Shown: in pieces, positions 26,469 to 34,078 of the stretch | How positions within the stretch are numbered: position 1 is the stretch's first letter | Layout of the letters: each line of letters starts with the position of its first letter | Assembly (NCBI GenBank): GCA_018053665.1 | Contig: JAGPKZ010000002.1 | Span: 40,972 to 75,393 of the forward strand | Direction: 5' to 3' | DNA length: 34,422 nucleotides | Origin: Prevotella sp. | GTDB lineage: Bacteria; Bacteroidota; Bacteroidia; Bacteroidales; Bacteroidaceae | The notes under the pieces: model-generated | What the model was told of the DNA's origin: nothing | The model's input: only the letters and a program-made list of their open reading frames with translations | Databases searched by the model: none | Position numbers and translations under genes: made by a program

Positions 26469-26969
26469 TCATTTTGAACGGAAATTTTCTATCGCTAATA
26501 TCAATATTGCAGACAAGACGGTGCTACCAGCAACACATTCTAGCCATTGCAGCCAATTGAAAAAATTAAATGTCTCAAGAGTAAAAAATGAGACACAATA
26601 TATTAGAACCATTATGATGGTATAATATCCAAACTTATATATGCCCATGCTACGTATCGACGGCGCTAAGTCATCAGCGCTATCACGTTGCAAGAATGTT
26701 TTCAACACACTAGGCTGCATGAGTCCAACAAAAGTCATTGATGCCATAGAAACACCTGGGGTATCTGAAAATACATCCACAAGAAATCCCATTACAAAGC
26801 ATAACAGTAATTCAGCCCAGCGCGGATAATTGCGTGGAAAGAGCAACACCATATATACATAAAGCAAAGGTGTGGCGCAATTGAACAAATGTATATGATT
26901 CAACACCATCACCTGCACCAATAGTAATATGGCAAAGGCAAAACCACCTTTAAGCAACTGAATATTCAT
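26469..26969 (-). CDS. mreD: Rod-shape-determining membrane protein MreD
   Basis: A 166-residue integral membrane protein with about five hydrophobic segments, starting GGFAFAILLLVQVMVLNHIHL. The pattern PLLYVYMVLLFPRNYPRW followed by a FVMGFLVDVFSDTPGV helix is typical of MreD. It is part of the elongasome linking MreB and MreC to the PBP2-RodA pair. The identification rests largely on position, 15 bp after mreC, together with length and topology. Confidence 0.9.
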   Translation of the reverse strand: MNIQLLKGGFAFAILLLVQVMVLNHIHLFNCATPLLYVYMVLLFPRNYPRWAELLLCFVMGFLVDVFSDTPGVSMASMTFVGLMQPSVLKTFLQRDSADDLAPSIRSMGIYKFGYYTIIMVLIYCVSFFTLETFNFFNWLQWLECVAGSTVLSAILILAIENFRSK

Positions 26970-26984
26970 AACTTTTCTACTCTG

Positions 26985-27851
26985 TTATTTTTCGTCTTTA
27001 GTCTTTATCGAATCCTGCGCAGCACGTAATACCTGAAGTCGTTCAGCCATAATACTGTTGTCTACAACGCATACGTCACGCAGTTTTCCAAAATCTGTTG
27101 AGAGTTTTATCTTTAGTCTATACGACATCTGATCAGCAGAATTATACACGTGTCTTATTCTTCCTACCATTATTCCTGCTGGGAACACAGAAGAGTATCC
27201 ACTTGTCACTACATAATCATACAATTTGAAATGAGCATGACGTGGCACCTCATCTACATAAGCCTGTGAAGCATCACCACCCGTCCAATGAAGATAACCG
27301 AAATAACCGCGTCCCTGAATAACACAACTAATGTTTGACTGTGAATTAAGTACCGGAATAATAACTGAATAATGTGCGGAAGTAAGATATACTATACCTA
27401 CGACACCGGTTCCTGAAACAACTCCCATATCTTTTTTCACACCATCAGCCTCACCTTTATTGATGGTTATAAGGTTGTCATGCTTTTCAACAGAATTTGT
27501 TATTACCTTCGCAGGAATAAGTCTGAAAGGCTGCAAACTTTTCAAGACCTTACTGTTTTCCATTATTGAATCACCAATGGAATCGCCAATCTGCTGATGA
27601 AGTTCTCTGAGTCGCTGCTCAAGATACAAGTTTCGTTGAGTAAGTTCTTCGTTGACCTTTGACAACTTGAAATACGAACCAACCTCAGATTCTGCTTCAT
27701 ACACCTTTCCCGTAACAGCATTAGCTGAAGAAAACCAAACACTGCCCTGATAACTATTAAACTGAAAGAGAAGAACAAAACTTATCACCTCTAACAGAAT
27801 AAAGAGAAACCAATGATTATATTTTGCCAGAAAATCAAGAAGGTTACGCAT
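26985..27851 (-). CDS. mreC: Rod-shape-determining protein MreC
   Basis: A 288-residue bitopic inner-membrane protein with a short cytoplasmic N-terminus, one membrane helix (about 12-32), a coiled coil (about 60-95, KVNEELTQRNLYLEQRLREL) and a periplasmic beta domain (about 110-270) with NLITINKGEADGVKKDMGVV and GVVGIVYLTSAHYSVIIPVL. MreC activates PBP2 through this domain. The NKG-x-x-x-GV-x-x-x-MGV pattern is the family hallmark. The gene follows mreB after a 74-bp gap containing a hairpin. Confidence 0.94.
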   Translation of the reverse strand: MRNLLDFLAKYNHWFLFILLEVISFVLLFQFNSYQGSVWFSSANAVTGKVYEAESEVGSYFKLSKVNEELTQRNLYLEQRLRELHQQIGDSIGDSIMENSKVLKSLQPFRLIPAKVITNSVEKHDNLITINKGEADGVKKDMGVVSGTGVVGIVYLTSAHYSVIIPVLNSQSNISCVIQGRGYFGYLHWTGGDASQAYVDEVPRHAHFKLYDYVVTSGYSSVFPAGIMVGRIRHVYNSADQMSYRLKIKLSTDFGKLRDVCVVDNSIMAERLQVLRAAQDSIKTKDEK

Positions 27852-27874
27852 ATCTGAATTTGGAGTTAAATGTT

Positions 27875-27913
27875 AGGTGTTGACAACTTGAGAATCCAAG
27901 CCTATCAACACCT
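27875..27913 (-). other. Stem-loop between mreB and mreC
   Basis: Arms 27913-27905 and 27883-27875 form a perfect 9-bp stem on the minus-strand transcript (AGGTGTTGA/TCAACACCT), with a second short stem (CTTG/CAAG) inside. There is no T-run after it, so it is not a standard terminator. It may slow decay of the upstream mreB message or partly attenuate transcription. Confidence 0.5.
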
Positions 27914-27925
27914 TACATCTATATA

Positions 27926-28948
27926 TTATCTCATTAAAAATGAGAAGTTATTTACATTCTTTAGTGCAATGCCTGCACCCTTTGCGACACTGTGCAACGG
28001 GTCTTCAGCAATGTGGAATGTAATATTTATCTTATCTGTGAGTCGCTTATCCAAGCCACGAAGCAAAGCACCACCACCACTAAGATAGATACCATTCTTT
28101 ACGATATCAGCATAAAGCTCTGGAGGTGTATTTTCTAGTGCTGAAAGAACAGCATTTTCGACTTTCGCAATAGTTTTGTCCAAGCAATGAGCTACTTCCT
28201 GGTAGCATACAGGAACTTCCATAGGAAGTGCTGTTATGCGGTTAGGACCATGTACTACAAAGTCCTCAGGAGCTTCTGCTCCAAGATCTGTAAGAGCTGA
28301 ACCTACATGAATCTTAATACGTTCAGCCATACGTTCACTAACCTTTACATTATGCTGACGACTCATATATTCCTGAATATCTGCTGTAAGATCATCACCT
28401 GCTGTACGAATAGAGTTATTGCTGACAATACCGCCAAGAGATATTACTGCTATTTCAGTACTACCACCACCGATATCAACAATCATGTTACCTTCTGGAG
28501 CCTCAACGTCAATACCGATACCGATAGCGGCTGCCATTGGTTCGAAAATCAAATAGACGTCACGTCCATCGGCATGCTCAGCACTGTCACGTACGGCACG
28601 CAGTTCTACTTCTGTTGAACCAGAAGGGACACCGATAACCATTCTTAAAGAAGGAGACCACAAGCGACTGCCTGAGTGAACCATTTTAATAAGCCCACGC
28701 ATCATTAGCTCACAAGCTGTAAAGTCTGCGATAACACCATCACGCAAAGGACGTATGGTACGTATGTTATCGTGAGTCTTCTCATACATCATCTTTGCCT
28801 TCGCACCTACGGCAATCATCTTGTCCGTGCGACGGTCTAGGGCAACAACAGATGGTTCATCTACAACAATCTTATCATCACTGATGATGATAGTATTGGC
28901 CGTACCGAGGTCCATTGCTATTTCCTGAATAAAAGAAAAAAATCCCAT
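27926..28948 (-). CDS. mreB: Actin-like rod-shape protein MreB
   Basis: A 340-residue cytoplasmic actin homologue that forms membrane-bound filaments and guides wall synthesis. Nucleotide-binding motifs are DLGTANTIIISDDKIVVDEPS near the N-terminus (phosphate 1), MIVDIGGGSTEIAVISLGGIV (phosphate 2, about 157-177) and YLSGGGALLRGLDKRL (adenosine). It is the usual length. It lies 10 bp after the purine gene and 74 bp before mreC, so it is probably co-transcribed with both. Confidence 0.97.
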   Translation of the reverse strand: MGFFSFIQEIAMDLGTANTIIISDDKIVVDEPSVVALDRRTDKMIAVGAKAKMMYEKTHDNIRTIRPLRDGVIADFTACELMMRGLIKMVHSGSRLWSPSLRMVIGVPSGSTEVELRAVRDSAEHADGRDVYLIFEPMAAAIGIGIDVEAPEGNMIVDIGGGSTEIAVISLGGIVSNNSIRTAGDDLTADIQEYMSRQHNVKVSERMAERIKIHVGSALTDLGAEAPEDFVVHGPNRITALPMEVPVCYQEVAHCLDKTIAKVENAVLSALENTPPELYADIVKNGIYLSGGGALLRGLDKRLTDKINITFHIAEDPLHSVAKGAGIALKNVNNFSFLMR

Positions 28949-28958
28949 ATTTATTTAA

Positions 28959-29552
28959 TTATTTAACGAACCAATTATGGATCGCTGTATCATAATGACT
29001 GCTTACGCCAAAAGCACGCTCAGCAAACATTTTGCGATCCTCAATATCAGTTTTTGCACCCTTTTTGTTAAGTATATCAAGCAATACAGAATATTCTGCC
29101 TTACTCGGAATGATTATAACATCCTTGAAATTCTTTGCTCCTGCACGTATCAAAGATATTCCACCTATATCAATTTTTTCAATAATATCTGCTTCTGAAG
29201 CACCACTTGCAACAGTCTGTTCAAAAGGATAGAGATCAACAACAACTAGATCGATAGAAGGGATTCCAAACTCCTTCATCTGAGCGAGATCACCCTCATT
29301 CTCACGACGTGCAAGAATACCACCAAACACCTTTGGGTGCAAAGTCTTTACACGGCCTCCAAGTATTGATGGATAAGTCGTTACACTCTCTACTGTCTGA
29401 CATTCGTAACCCAGTGACTCGATGAACTTCTGAGTACCGCCTGTGGACAAAAATTTAACACCTTCTTCATTAAGTTTAGCTAGCAATTTATCTAAACCAT
29501 CCTTGTGGAAAACCGATATCAAAGCGGTCTTAATTGTCTTTATTTCAGCCAT
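28959..29552 (-). CDS. purH: IMP cyclohydrolase, stand-alone PurH N-terminal domain
   Basis: A 197-residue protein covering only the MGS-like cyclohydrolase half of PurH, which closes FAICAR to IMP in the last step of purine synthesis. The motifs are intact: ISVFHKDGLDKL, FLSTGGTQKFIE, GGRVKTLHPKVFGGILARR (split by the usual turn) and KIDIGGISLIRAGAKNFKDV. The reading frame ends cleanly after SSHYDTAIHNWFVK with a TAA. mreB starts 10 bp later, leaving no room for the AICAR transformylase domain (about 300 further residues in bifunctional PurH). The reading frame is therefore a one-domain enzyme and not a frameshifted gene at this spot, unless the other half moved. A separate transformylase should be encoded elsewhere. 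Its promoter lies at 29581-29588. Confidence 0.9.
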   Translation of the reverse strand: MAEIKTIKTALISVFHKDGLDKLLAKLNEEGVKFLSTGGTQKFIESLGYECQTVESVTTYPSILGGRVKTLHPKVFGGILARRENEGDLAQMKEFGIPSIDLVVVDLYPFEQTVASGASEADIIEKIDIGGISLIRAGAKNFKDVIIIPSKAEYSVLLDILNKKGAKTDIEDRKMFAERAFGVSSHYDTAIHNWFVK

Positions 29553-29580
29553 TATTTGAATATATTAATATATTTGATGG

Positions 29581-29588
29581 CAAAGTTA
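29581..29588 (-). promoter_or_regulatory. -7 element for the purH-mre-mrdA-rodA cluster
   Basis: On the minus strand it reads TAACTTTG (TAnnTTTG), about 28 bp upstream of the ATG. The leader between them contains a 16-bp AT palindrome (29559-29574). No clear promoter is seen at later gene starts in the cluster. Confidence 0.55.
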
Positions 29589-29634
29589 CTAAAAACTACT
29601 GATAGATAACACGAAAATGATAAAAAATTGTGTT

Positions 29635-30990
29635 TTATTTGTCTGCATTATGATCATCTTCAACTTTTTTAGCAACTTCAACTAGTTTTGTGGCATCCAC
29701 ATACTCTGCGATACCCTGAGCAACGTTCTTTGCGGCTTTCATTGCAAGCACCACCGTCTGCGGACGATGCACAACATCTCCACCTGCGAAAACGCCTCTG
29801 CGAGTAGTCATTCCGCATGGTCGGTCAACAACTTTCACATACCCTTTTTCGTCAACTTCAATTCCCCCGGTTGTACTAACTATTCTATTGGCAGGTCTAC
29901 TGCCGATAGCCAGATAAATACGGTCAAACTTTTCTATATGTTCCCCTTCCGGAGTCTTTAATCTACACTCAGCAAGGCGGCCATTCTTTCCTTGAATAAA
30001 TTCTTCTACGCTTGTTTCCCATTCAAACTTCACGCCTTCTCTCAATGCGTCTTCGTATTCTGAATTTATTGCAGGCATCTCCTCCTGTGCACGGCGATAC
30101 AGCACTGTAACGTCAGCACCAAGTCTTATAGCTGTACGGGCTGCATCCATCGCAACATTTCCACATCCGATAACGCCAACCTTCTCACCTTCTTTCAATG
30201 GCACCATGTTTCTACCGATTGCCCCCTCATTGAAGCTGCTCACATTATGAAGGAAATAAGTACTTTGACTTACTCCATGAAGTTTTGCACCTGGTGTACT
30301 GTCCATATTCTGCGGAACAGCTGTTCCTGTTCCCATAAATATTGCATCATATCCAAGTCTGAACAAACTGTCTACGTTTAGTCCGTTTTCGCCAACGAGA
30401 GTATTACACTCAAAGTTTACCCCCAAAGCCTCTATCTTTGATATTTCGGCACGTACCACTTTCTTCGGCAAACGGTATTCTGGTATTCCATACATCAAAA
30501 CACCGCCCGGTTCATTCTGTCCCTCATAGATAGTGACTTTAAAACCTTGTCTTGCCAAATCTCCAGCCACGGTCAGTCCGGCTGGACCAGAACCGATAAT
30601 AGCAATTTTTCCTCGATCTTTCTGAGGCAATTTCTGGCGAATAAGATTCATATTTGTATCAAAGTCTGCAATAAACTGTTCTAGTTTACCTATTTGTATA
30701 GGCTCCCCTTTCTTGTTTAGCACACAATGTCCTTGGCATTGTTTTTCATGCGGACATACACGACCACAAATAGCAGGAAGATTACTTTTATTATTTATAA
30801 TGCTCATGGCATCCCCCATATTACCCATACTTAAAGCATGGATAAAATCCGGGATATCGTTTCCTATCGGGCATCCTTTTCTACATAGTGGTGCCTTACA
30901 GTTTAAACATTTCTTGGCCTCTAAAATAGCTTCTTTCATTCCAAAGCCTTCATCGACTACATGAAATGAATTTGTGTCATCTTTAACCAT
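29635..30990 (-). CDS. GltD-like NAD(P)H-dependent flavoprotein oxidoreductase
   Basis: A 451-residue protein related to the small subunit of glutamate synthase. The N-terminal Fe-S domain (about 20-100) has CLNCKAPLCRKGCPIGNDIP and CGRVCPHEKQCQGHC cysteine clusters. An FAD-binding fold begins IAIIGSGPAGLTVAGDLA (about 128-146). An NAD(P)-binding fold begins VGVIGCGNVAMDAARTA, and GVFAGGDVV near the end closes the FAD site. It supplies electrons from NAD(P)H to a partner. No large GltB subunit lies nearby. The family also includes homotetrameric enzymes annotated as GltA and NfnB-like subunits, so the partner and true reaction are uncertain. Start at ATG 30990. Confidence 0.85.
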   Translation of the reverse strand: MVKDDTNSFHVVDEGFGMKEAILEAKKCLNCKAPLCRKGCPIGNDIPDFIHALSMGNMGDAMSIINNKSNLPAICGRVCPHEKQCQGHCVLNKKGEPIQIGKLEQFIADFDTNMNLIRQKLPQKDRGKIAIIGSGPAGLTVAGDLARQGFKVTIYEGQNEPGGVLMYGIPEYRLPKKVVRAEISKIEALGVNFECNTLVGENGLNVDSLFRLGYDAIFMGTGTAVPQNMDSTPGAKLHGVSQSTYFLHNVSSFNEGAIGRNMVPLKEGEKVGVIGCGNVAMDAARTAIRLGADVTVLYRRAQEEMPAINSEYEDALREGVKFEWETSVEEFIQGKNGRLAECRLKTPEGEHIEKFDRIYLAIGSRPANRIVSTTGGIEVDEKGYVKVVDRPCGMTTRRGVFAGGDVVHRPQTVVLAMKAAKNVAQGIAEYVDATKLVEVAKKVEDDHNADK

Positions 30991-31076
30991 AGTTTTGTCT
31001 TAATTAGTTTGTTTTATATATTAGCTTGTTTTATTATCTCACCTATTCGACAACTCTCTAGTTATCATTAGCCTCT

Positions 31077-31109
31077 AAAAAAAATAAGAGAAGACTACGC
31101 TTCTCTTAT
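31077..31109 (-). terminator. Intrinsic terminator of rpoD
   Basis: On the minus strand a perfect 10-bp stem (ATAAGAGAAG/CTTCTCTTAT; 31109-31100 and 31093-31084) with a 6-base loop is followed by a run of eight T. It starts 22 bp after the rpoD stop. This is the clearest intrinsic terminator in the window. Confidence 0.9.
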
Positions 31110-31130
31110 CCATCATATCGTAAATTGGTT

Positions 31131-32003
31131 TTATCCAAGATATTTCATTAAGATTTTTGCATAGCCGCTATCACGTAACTTAGCTATACTCTTCTCTCGT
31201 ATCTGTCTCACACGCTCACGTGTAAGTCCTAACTGATCTCCTATTTCCTCAAGTCCTTTTTCGTGACATGCAATTCCGAAACATTCACGTATAATAGTGA
31301 TTTCGCGTTCTTTAAGAACCTTTTTCAAAACAGATTCCAATTCAAGGGCCATAGATTCATGATCCACCTGACGGTCTGTACGGCTATCATCGCCACCAGC
31401 CATAATATCTACCATGCTGTTGTCCTCACCATCCTGGAAAGGAGCATCGATACTTACGTGGTGACTGTCTGCCATCAGACTCTGATCTATCTTTTCTTCC
31501 TCAATTTTAGTTACTGTAGAAAGCTCTGATAGTGATGGCTTACGCTGGAACTGCTGTTCAAACTTATTGATTTCACGATTGATTTTGTTTAGCGAACCAA
31601 CCTGATTCAATGGCAAACGCACAATACGACTTTGCTCTGCAATAGCCTGAAGAATGCTTTGACGAATCCACCAAACGGCATAAGAGATGAATTTAAATCC
31701 ACGAGTTTCATCAAACTTCTCGGCAGCCTTAACAAGACCAATATTACCTTCGTCAATAAGGTCTGTAAGTGATAGTCCTTGATGTTGATACTGTTTTGCA
31801 ACAGAAACGACAAATCGCAAGTTGGCTGTAACAAGTTTCTCTTTAGCACGTGCTCCTTCAGCACCGCCCTTTCTGATTTTCTGCGCAAGATCAATCTCTT
31901 CATCAATAGAGATTAGTGGTGCACGTCCAATTTCAACGAGATACTTATCCAAGGCTTCGCTTGAACGGTTAGTTATACTCTTTTGAATTTTTAGTTGTCT
32001 CAT
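31131..32003 (-). CDS. rpoD: Primary sigma factor RpoD/SigA
   Basis: A 290-residue housekeeping sigma-70 factor of the short Bacteroidota type, which lacks region 1.1 and the large insert of E. coli RpoD. Region 1.2 includes SSEALDKYLVEIGRAPLIS. Region 2 (about 55-125) has NLRFVVSVAKQYQHQGLSLTDLIDEGNIGLVKAAEKFD and SYAVWWIRQSI (given in two blocks). Region 3 follows RLPLNQVGSLNKI. Region 4 contains GLTRERVRQIREKSIAKLRD, the helix that reads the -33 element. It is the factor that would recognise the TAnnTTTG promoters noted across this window. Confidence 0.96.
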   Translation of the reverse strand: MRQLKIQKSITNRSSEALDKYLVEIGRAPLISIDEEIDLAQKIRKGGAEGARAKEKLVTANLRFVVSVAKQYQHQGLSLTDLIDEGNIGLVKAAEKFDETRGFKFISYAVWWIRQSILQAIAEQSRIVRLPLNQVGSLNKINREINKFEQQFQRKPSLSELSTVTKIEEEKIDQSLMADSHHVSIDAPFQDGEDNSMVDIMAGGDDSRTDRQVDHESMALELESVLKKVLKEREITIIRECFGIACHEKGLEEIGDQLGLTRERVRQIREKSIAKLRDSGYAKILMKYLG

Positions 32004-32077
32004 CCTTTTACCTAATTCTTATTCTTAACTTCCTGACTATCAGTTATTTCCGTATTCTCACCCTATCAAAAGGCTTG

Positions 32078-32085
32078 CAAAGGTA
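32078..32085 (-). promoter_or_regulatory. -7 element for rpoD
   Basis: On the minus strand it reads TACCTTTG, matching TAnnTTTG, about 75 bp upstream of the ATG at 32003, which leaves a 5' leader of roughly 65-70 bases. Confidence 0.5.
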
Positions 32086-32286
32086 GTCATTTTATTTGAT
32101 ATAATGACATCTTACATATAAGATTTAATCATAATTAACCTCATTGGAAGTTTTTGGTTGTTGTATATTTATTGGAAATCAATATAATAACGCCAAACAT
32201 AATTTTATATTGCATCGCAACATAAATTTTAATAATACAAATACATTAAAAAAGAAATACAATCTGTACATATCAGTATTTTTTAT

Positions 32287-32294
32287 TAACTTTG
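32287..32294 (+). promoter_or_regulatory. -7 element for the phytase-like gene and mntP
   Basis: TAACTTTG, matching TAnnTTTG, lies about 50 bp upstream of ATG 32346. It overlaps the start of the longest reading frame (32292), which argues for the downstream ATG. Confidence 0.5.
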
Positions 32295-32345
32295 CACCGT
32301 TTCTTCCGTAAAGACTACAAAAAAGAAGACAACAATTTATTGAAT

Positions 32346-33302
32346 ATGAAAAGATATATTCTATTCGGTATAATAACATTACTGAGCCTTTCTATTCAGG
32401 GACAAGAGATTTGGAAAAATTATAATTCGGTTAGTATTATGCCACAATATTATTTTTCTGCCATTCCTCCTGGCAACTACAGTGGCATTGCCAATATAGG
32501 TAATGATGACTATGCCGTTGTATCAGATAAGGGTGACAATGAGGGATATTATATTTTCCATATTGATATCAATGATAACGGTGAAATAACTAATGTGACA
32601 AATAAGGAATTTATAAATCTTAATGGCAACAATCTTGATCAGGAGGCTATAACTTTCAATCCAACTACAAATCGTATATATATTGGTAACGAGGGACCGT
32701 CGAATATCATAGAATATGACGTTAATTTAAAAAGGATCTTACACTCTGTCGAGATTACTGATTATAAGAAACATTGCATCCCCAATAGAAGTATAGAGAG
32801 CATTACATACGATAAAACCCGCGACAAACTGTTTACTATCAACGAGTCGCCACTTATCGGTGATAGCTGCTTAATGTTACGACTAAAACAATTAAATACG
32901 GACTTAACTGAAGAAAAAGAATTTCCATATTTCATTGAGAAACCTATAAAGTCTGGCAATACGCCACAAAACCGACATGCCTATGGTGTTTCCGAACTAC
33001 TTTCACTTAACGACTCCACCCTTCTTGTTCTCGAACGTGAACTGTATCTTACTTCTATGAAATTGGGTAGTTGGGTGCAGAATCGCATATTCCGTATCGT
33101 TCCTGGCAAACCAAACAAACATCTAATCTGCTCATGGCGTACTTCATTACAACTGGCGAGTTTCAACTTTGCCAATTACGAAGGTATGTGTCTAGGACCG
33201 AAATTATCAGACGGTCGGCAGATTATTATACTTTGCGCTGACAGCCAGAATCGCTACAAGGGTGTACTGAAAGATTATTTCAGAACTATAATATTGCAAT
33301 AA
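32346..33302 (+). CDS. Secreted esterase-like/phytase-like protein
   Basis: A 318-residue exported protein. ATG 32346 is chosen because it opens a signal peptide (MKRYILFGIITLLSLSIQGQ), probably cleaved before Glu. The rest reads as a six-bladed-propeller type fold of the phytase-like/esterase-like family (PF13449): GNYSGIANIGNDDYAVVSDKG, LDQEAITFNPTTNRIYIGNEGPS (with the D-x-E-A motif), SIESITYDKTRDKLFTINE, NRHAYGVSELLSLNDSTLLVLERE (family GxSE and LLVLER pattern) and NFANYEGMCLGP. The name comes from the family. Phytase activity is not established for such proteins, and the acidic motifs may bind calcium. It is followed 15 bp later by mntP, probably co-transcribed. Confidence 0.8.
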   Translation: MKRYILFGIITLLSLSIQGQEIWKNYNSVSIMPQYYFSAIPPGNYSGIANIGNDDYAVVSDKGDNEGYYIFHIDINDNGEITNVTNKEFINLNGNNLDQEAITFNPTTNRIYIGNEGPSNIIEYDVNLKRILHSVEITDYKKHCIPNRSIESITYDKTRDKLFTINESPLIGDSCLMLRLKQLNTDLTEEKEFPYFIEKPIKSGNTPQNRHAYGVSELLSLNDSTLLVLERELYLTSMKLGSWVQNRIFRIVPGKPNKHLICSWRTSLQLASFNFANYEGMCLGPKLSDGRQIIILCADSQNRYKGVLKDYFRTIILQ

Positions 33303-33317
33303 AAAATATAATAATTT

Positions 33318-33896
33318 ATGAATCAACTCGATATCTGGTTTTTAGCATTGGCACTAGCCATGGATTGTTTCGCCGTATCTATAGCAAGTGGCATCATCGT
33401 GAAGAAACACATAGGGAAAATGATGATAAGAATGGCTTTTCTTTTTGGTTTCTTTCAGGCTGCTATGCCATTGATAGGTTGGTTTGGAGTGAGTACATTT
33501 ACATCATATCTTGAGAATATAGACCATTGGATAGCATTCGGCTTACTTACTTTTTTGGGTGGCAGAATGATAAGAGAATCTTTTCTCCCAGAAGAAGAAA
33601 AGAAGATCAAGCCACGCAAACTAAAAACTCAGGTTGTTCTCGCCATTGCTACAAGTATTGATGCTCTGGCTGTTGGCATATCTTTCGCCTGCACAGGTTT
33701 CTCAAATCTTAAGATGCTTGTATATCCGCTATTCATTATAGGCTTCGTCTCGTTTGTTATGTCTATAACTGGCGTATTACTGGGAGTAAAATTCGGCAAA
33801 CCTATTGCCAAGAAATTTAAACCAGAACTATTGGGAGGTATTATCCTTATTTTTATAGGAATAAAGGTTCTACTTTCACATCTTTATGGGTTATAG
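33318..33896 (+). CDS. mntP: Manganese efflux pump MntP
   Basis: A 192-residue inner-membrane exporter with six predicted helices arranged as two related halves. Each half carries the family motif with a membrane aspartate: D16 in AMDCFAVS and D115 in SIDALAVG. GWFGV and GGRMIRES in the first half and GVLLGVKFGK in the second are also typical. It expels excess Mn2+. No manganese riboswitch-like leader is seen, because the gene starts only 15 bp after the previous one. It would therefore be expressed from the upstream promoter at 32287. Confidence 0.92.
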   Translation: MNQLDIWFLALALAMDCFAVSIASGIIVKKHIGKMMIRMAFLFGFFQAAMPLIGWFGVSTFTSYLENIDHWIAFGLLTFLGGRMIRESFLPEEEKKIKPRKLKTQVVLAIATSIDALAVGISFACTGFSNLKMLVYPLFIIGFVSFVMSITGVLLGVKFGKPIAKKFKPELLGGIILIFIGIKVLLSHLYGL

Positions 33897-33907
33897 CCTA
33901 TAAAAAA

Positions 33908-34015
33908 GTTCTTCGTAACATTTGATTTATCTCTCACGTTATTTATTTTCACTTGCACGACACTTACGCATGTGCATTAAATAACATGTTGACATCACCA
34001 AAAGTTACGAAGAAC
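33908..34015. repeat. Long nested inverted repeat between mntP and cydB
   Basis: The outer arms, 33908-33924 and 33999-34015, match at 16 of 17 positions, with 12 perfect outer pairs (GTTCTTCGTAAC). Inside are a perfect 8-bp pair, GTTATTTA/TAAATAAC (33938-33945 with 33978-33985), and a 5-bp pair, TGCAC/GTGCA (33954-33958 with 33972-33976). The three pairs are nested in the right order, so the 108-base region can fold into one extended hairpin. It starts 12 bp after the mntP stop and lies before the convergent cydB end. It may end transcription from both sides, encode a structured small RNA, or be a small non-coding mobile repeat. Confidence 0.65.
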
Positions 34016-34063
34016 CTAAAACTCTGTGAAACAAAATAGTCAGTGAGCAAAAGCTGTTTAACT

Positions 34064-34078
34064 GTCTTGCTTCAAGAC
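34064..34078. terminator. Short hairpin at the cydB 3' end
   Basis: GTCTTG-CTT-CAAGAC is a perfect 6-bp stem with a 3-base loop touching the cydB stop codon (34078-34080). There is no T-run on the minus strand after it, so a termination role is only possible. Confidence 0.3.

Noticed and set aside
29559-29574. 16-bp AT palindrome in the purH leader as an operator
   Set aside because: It consists only of A and T with low complexity, so symmetry is expected by chance in this sequence; noted only in the promoter entry.
32179-32379. Small minus-strand gene upstream of the phytase-like gene
   Set aside because: 66 codons in very AT-rich intergenic sequence, overlapping the start of the phytase-like gene, with no recognisable domain.
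33303-33317. Manganese riboswitch in front of mntP
   Set aside because: Only 15 bases separate mntP from the previous gene, with no room for such a structure.
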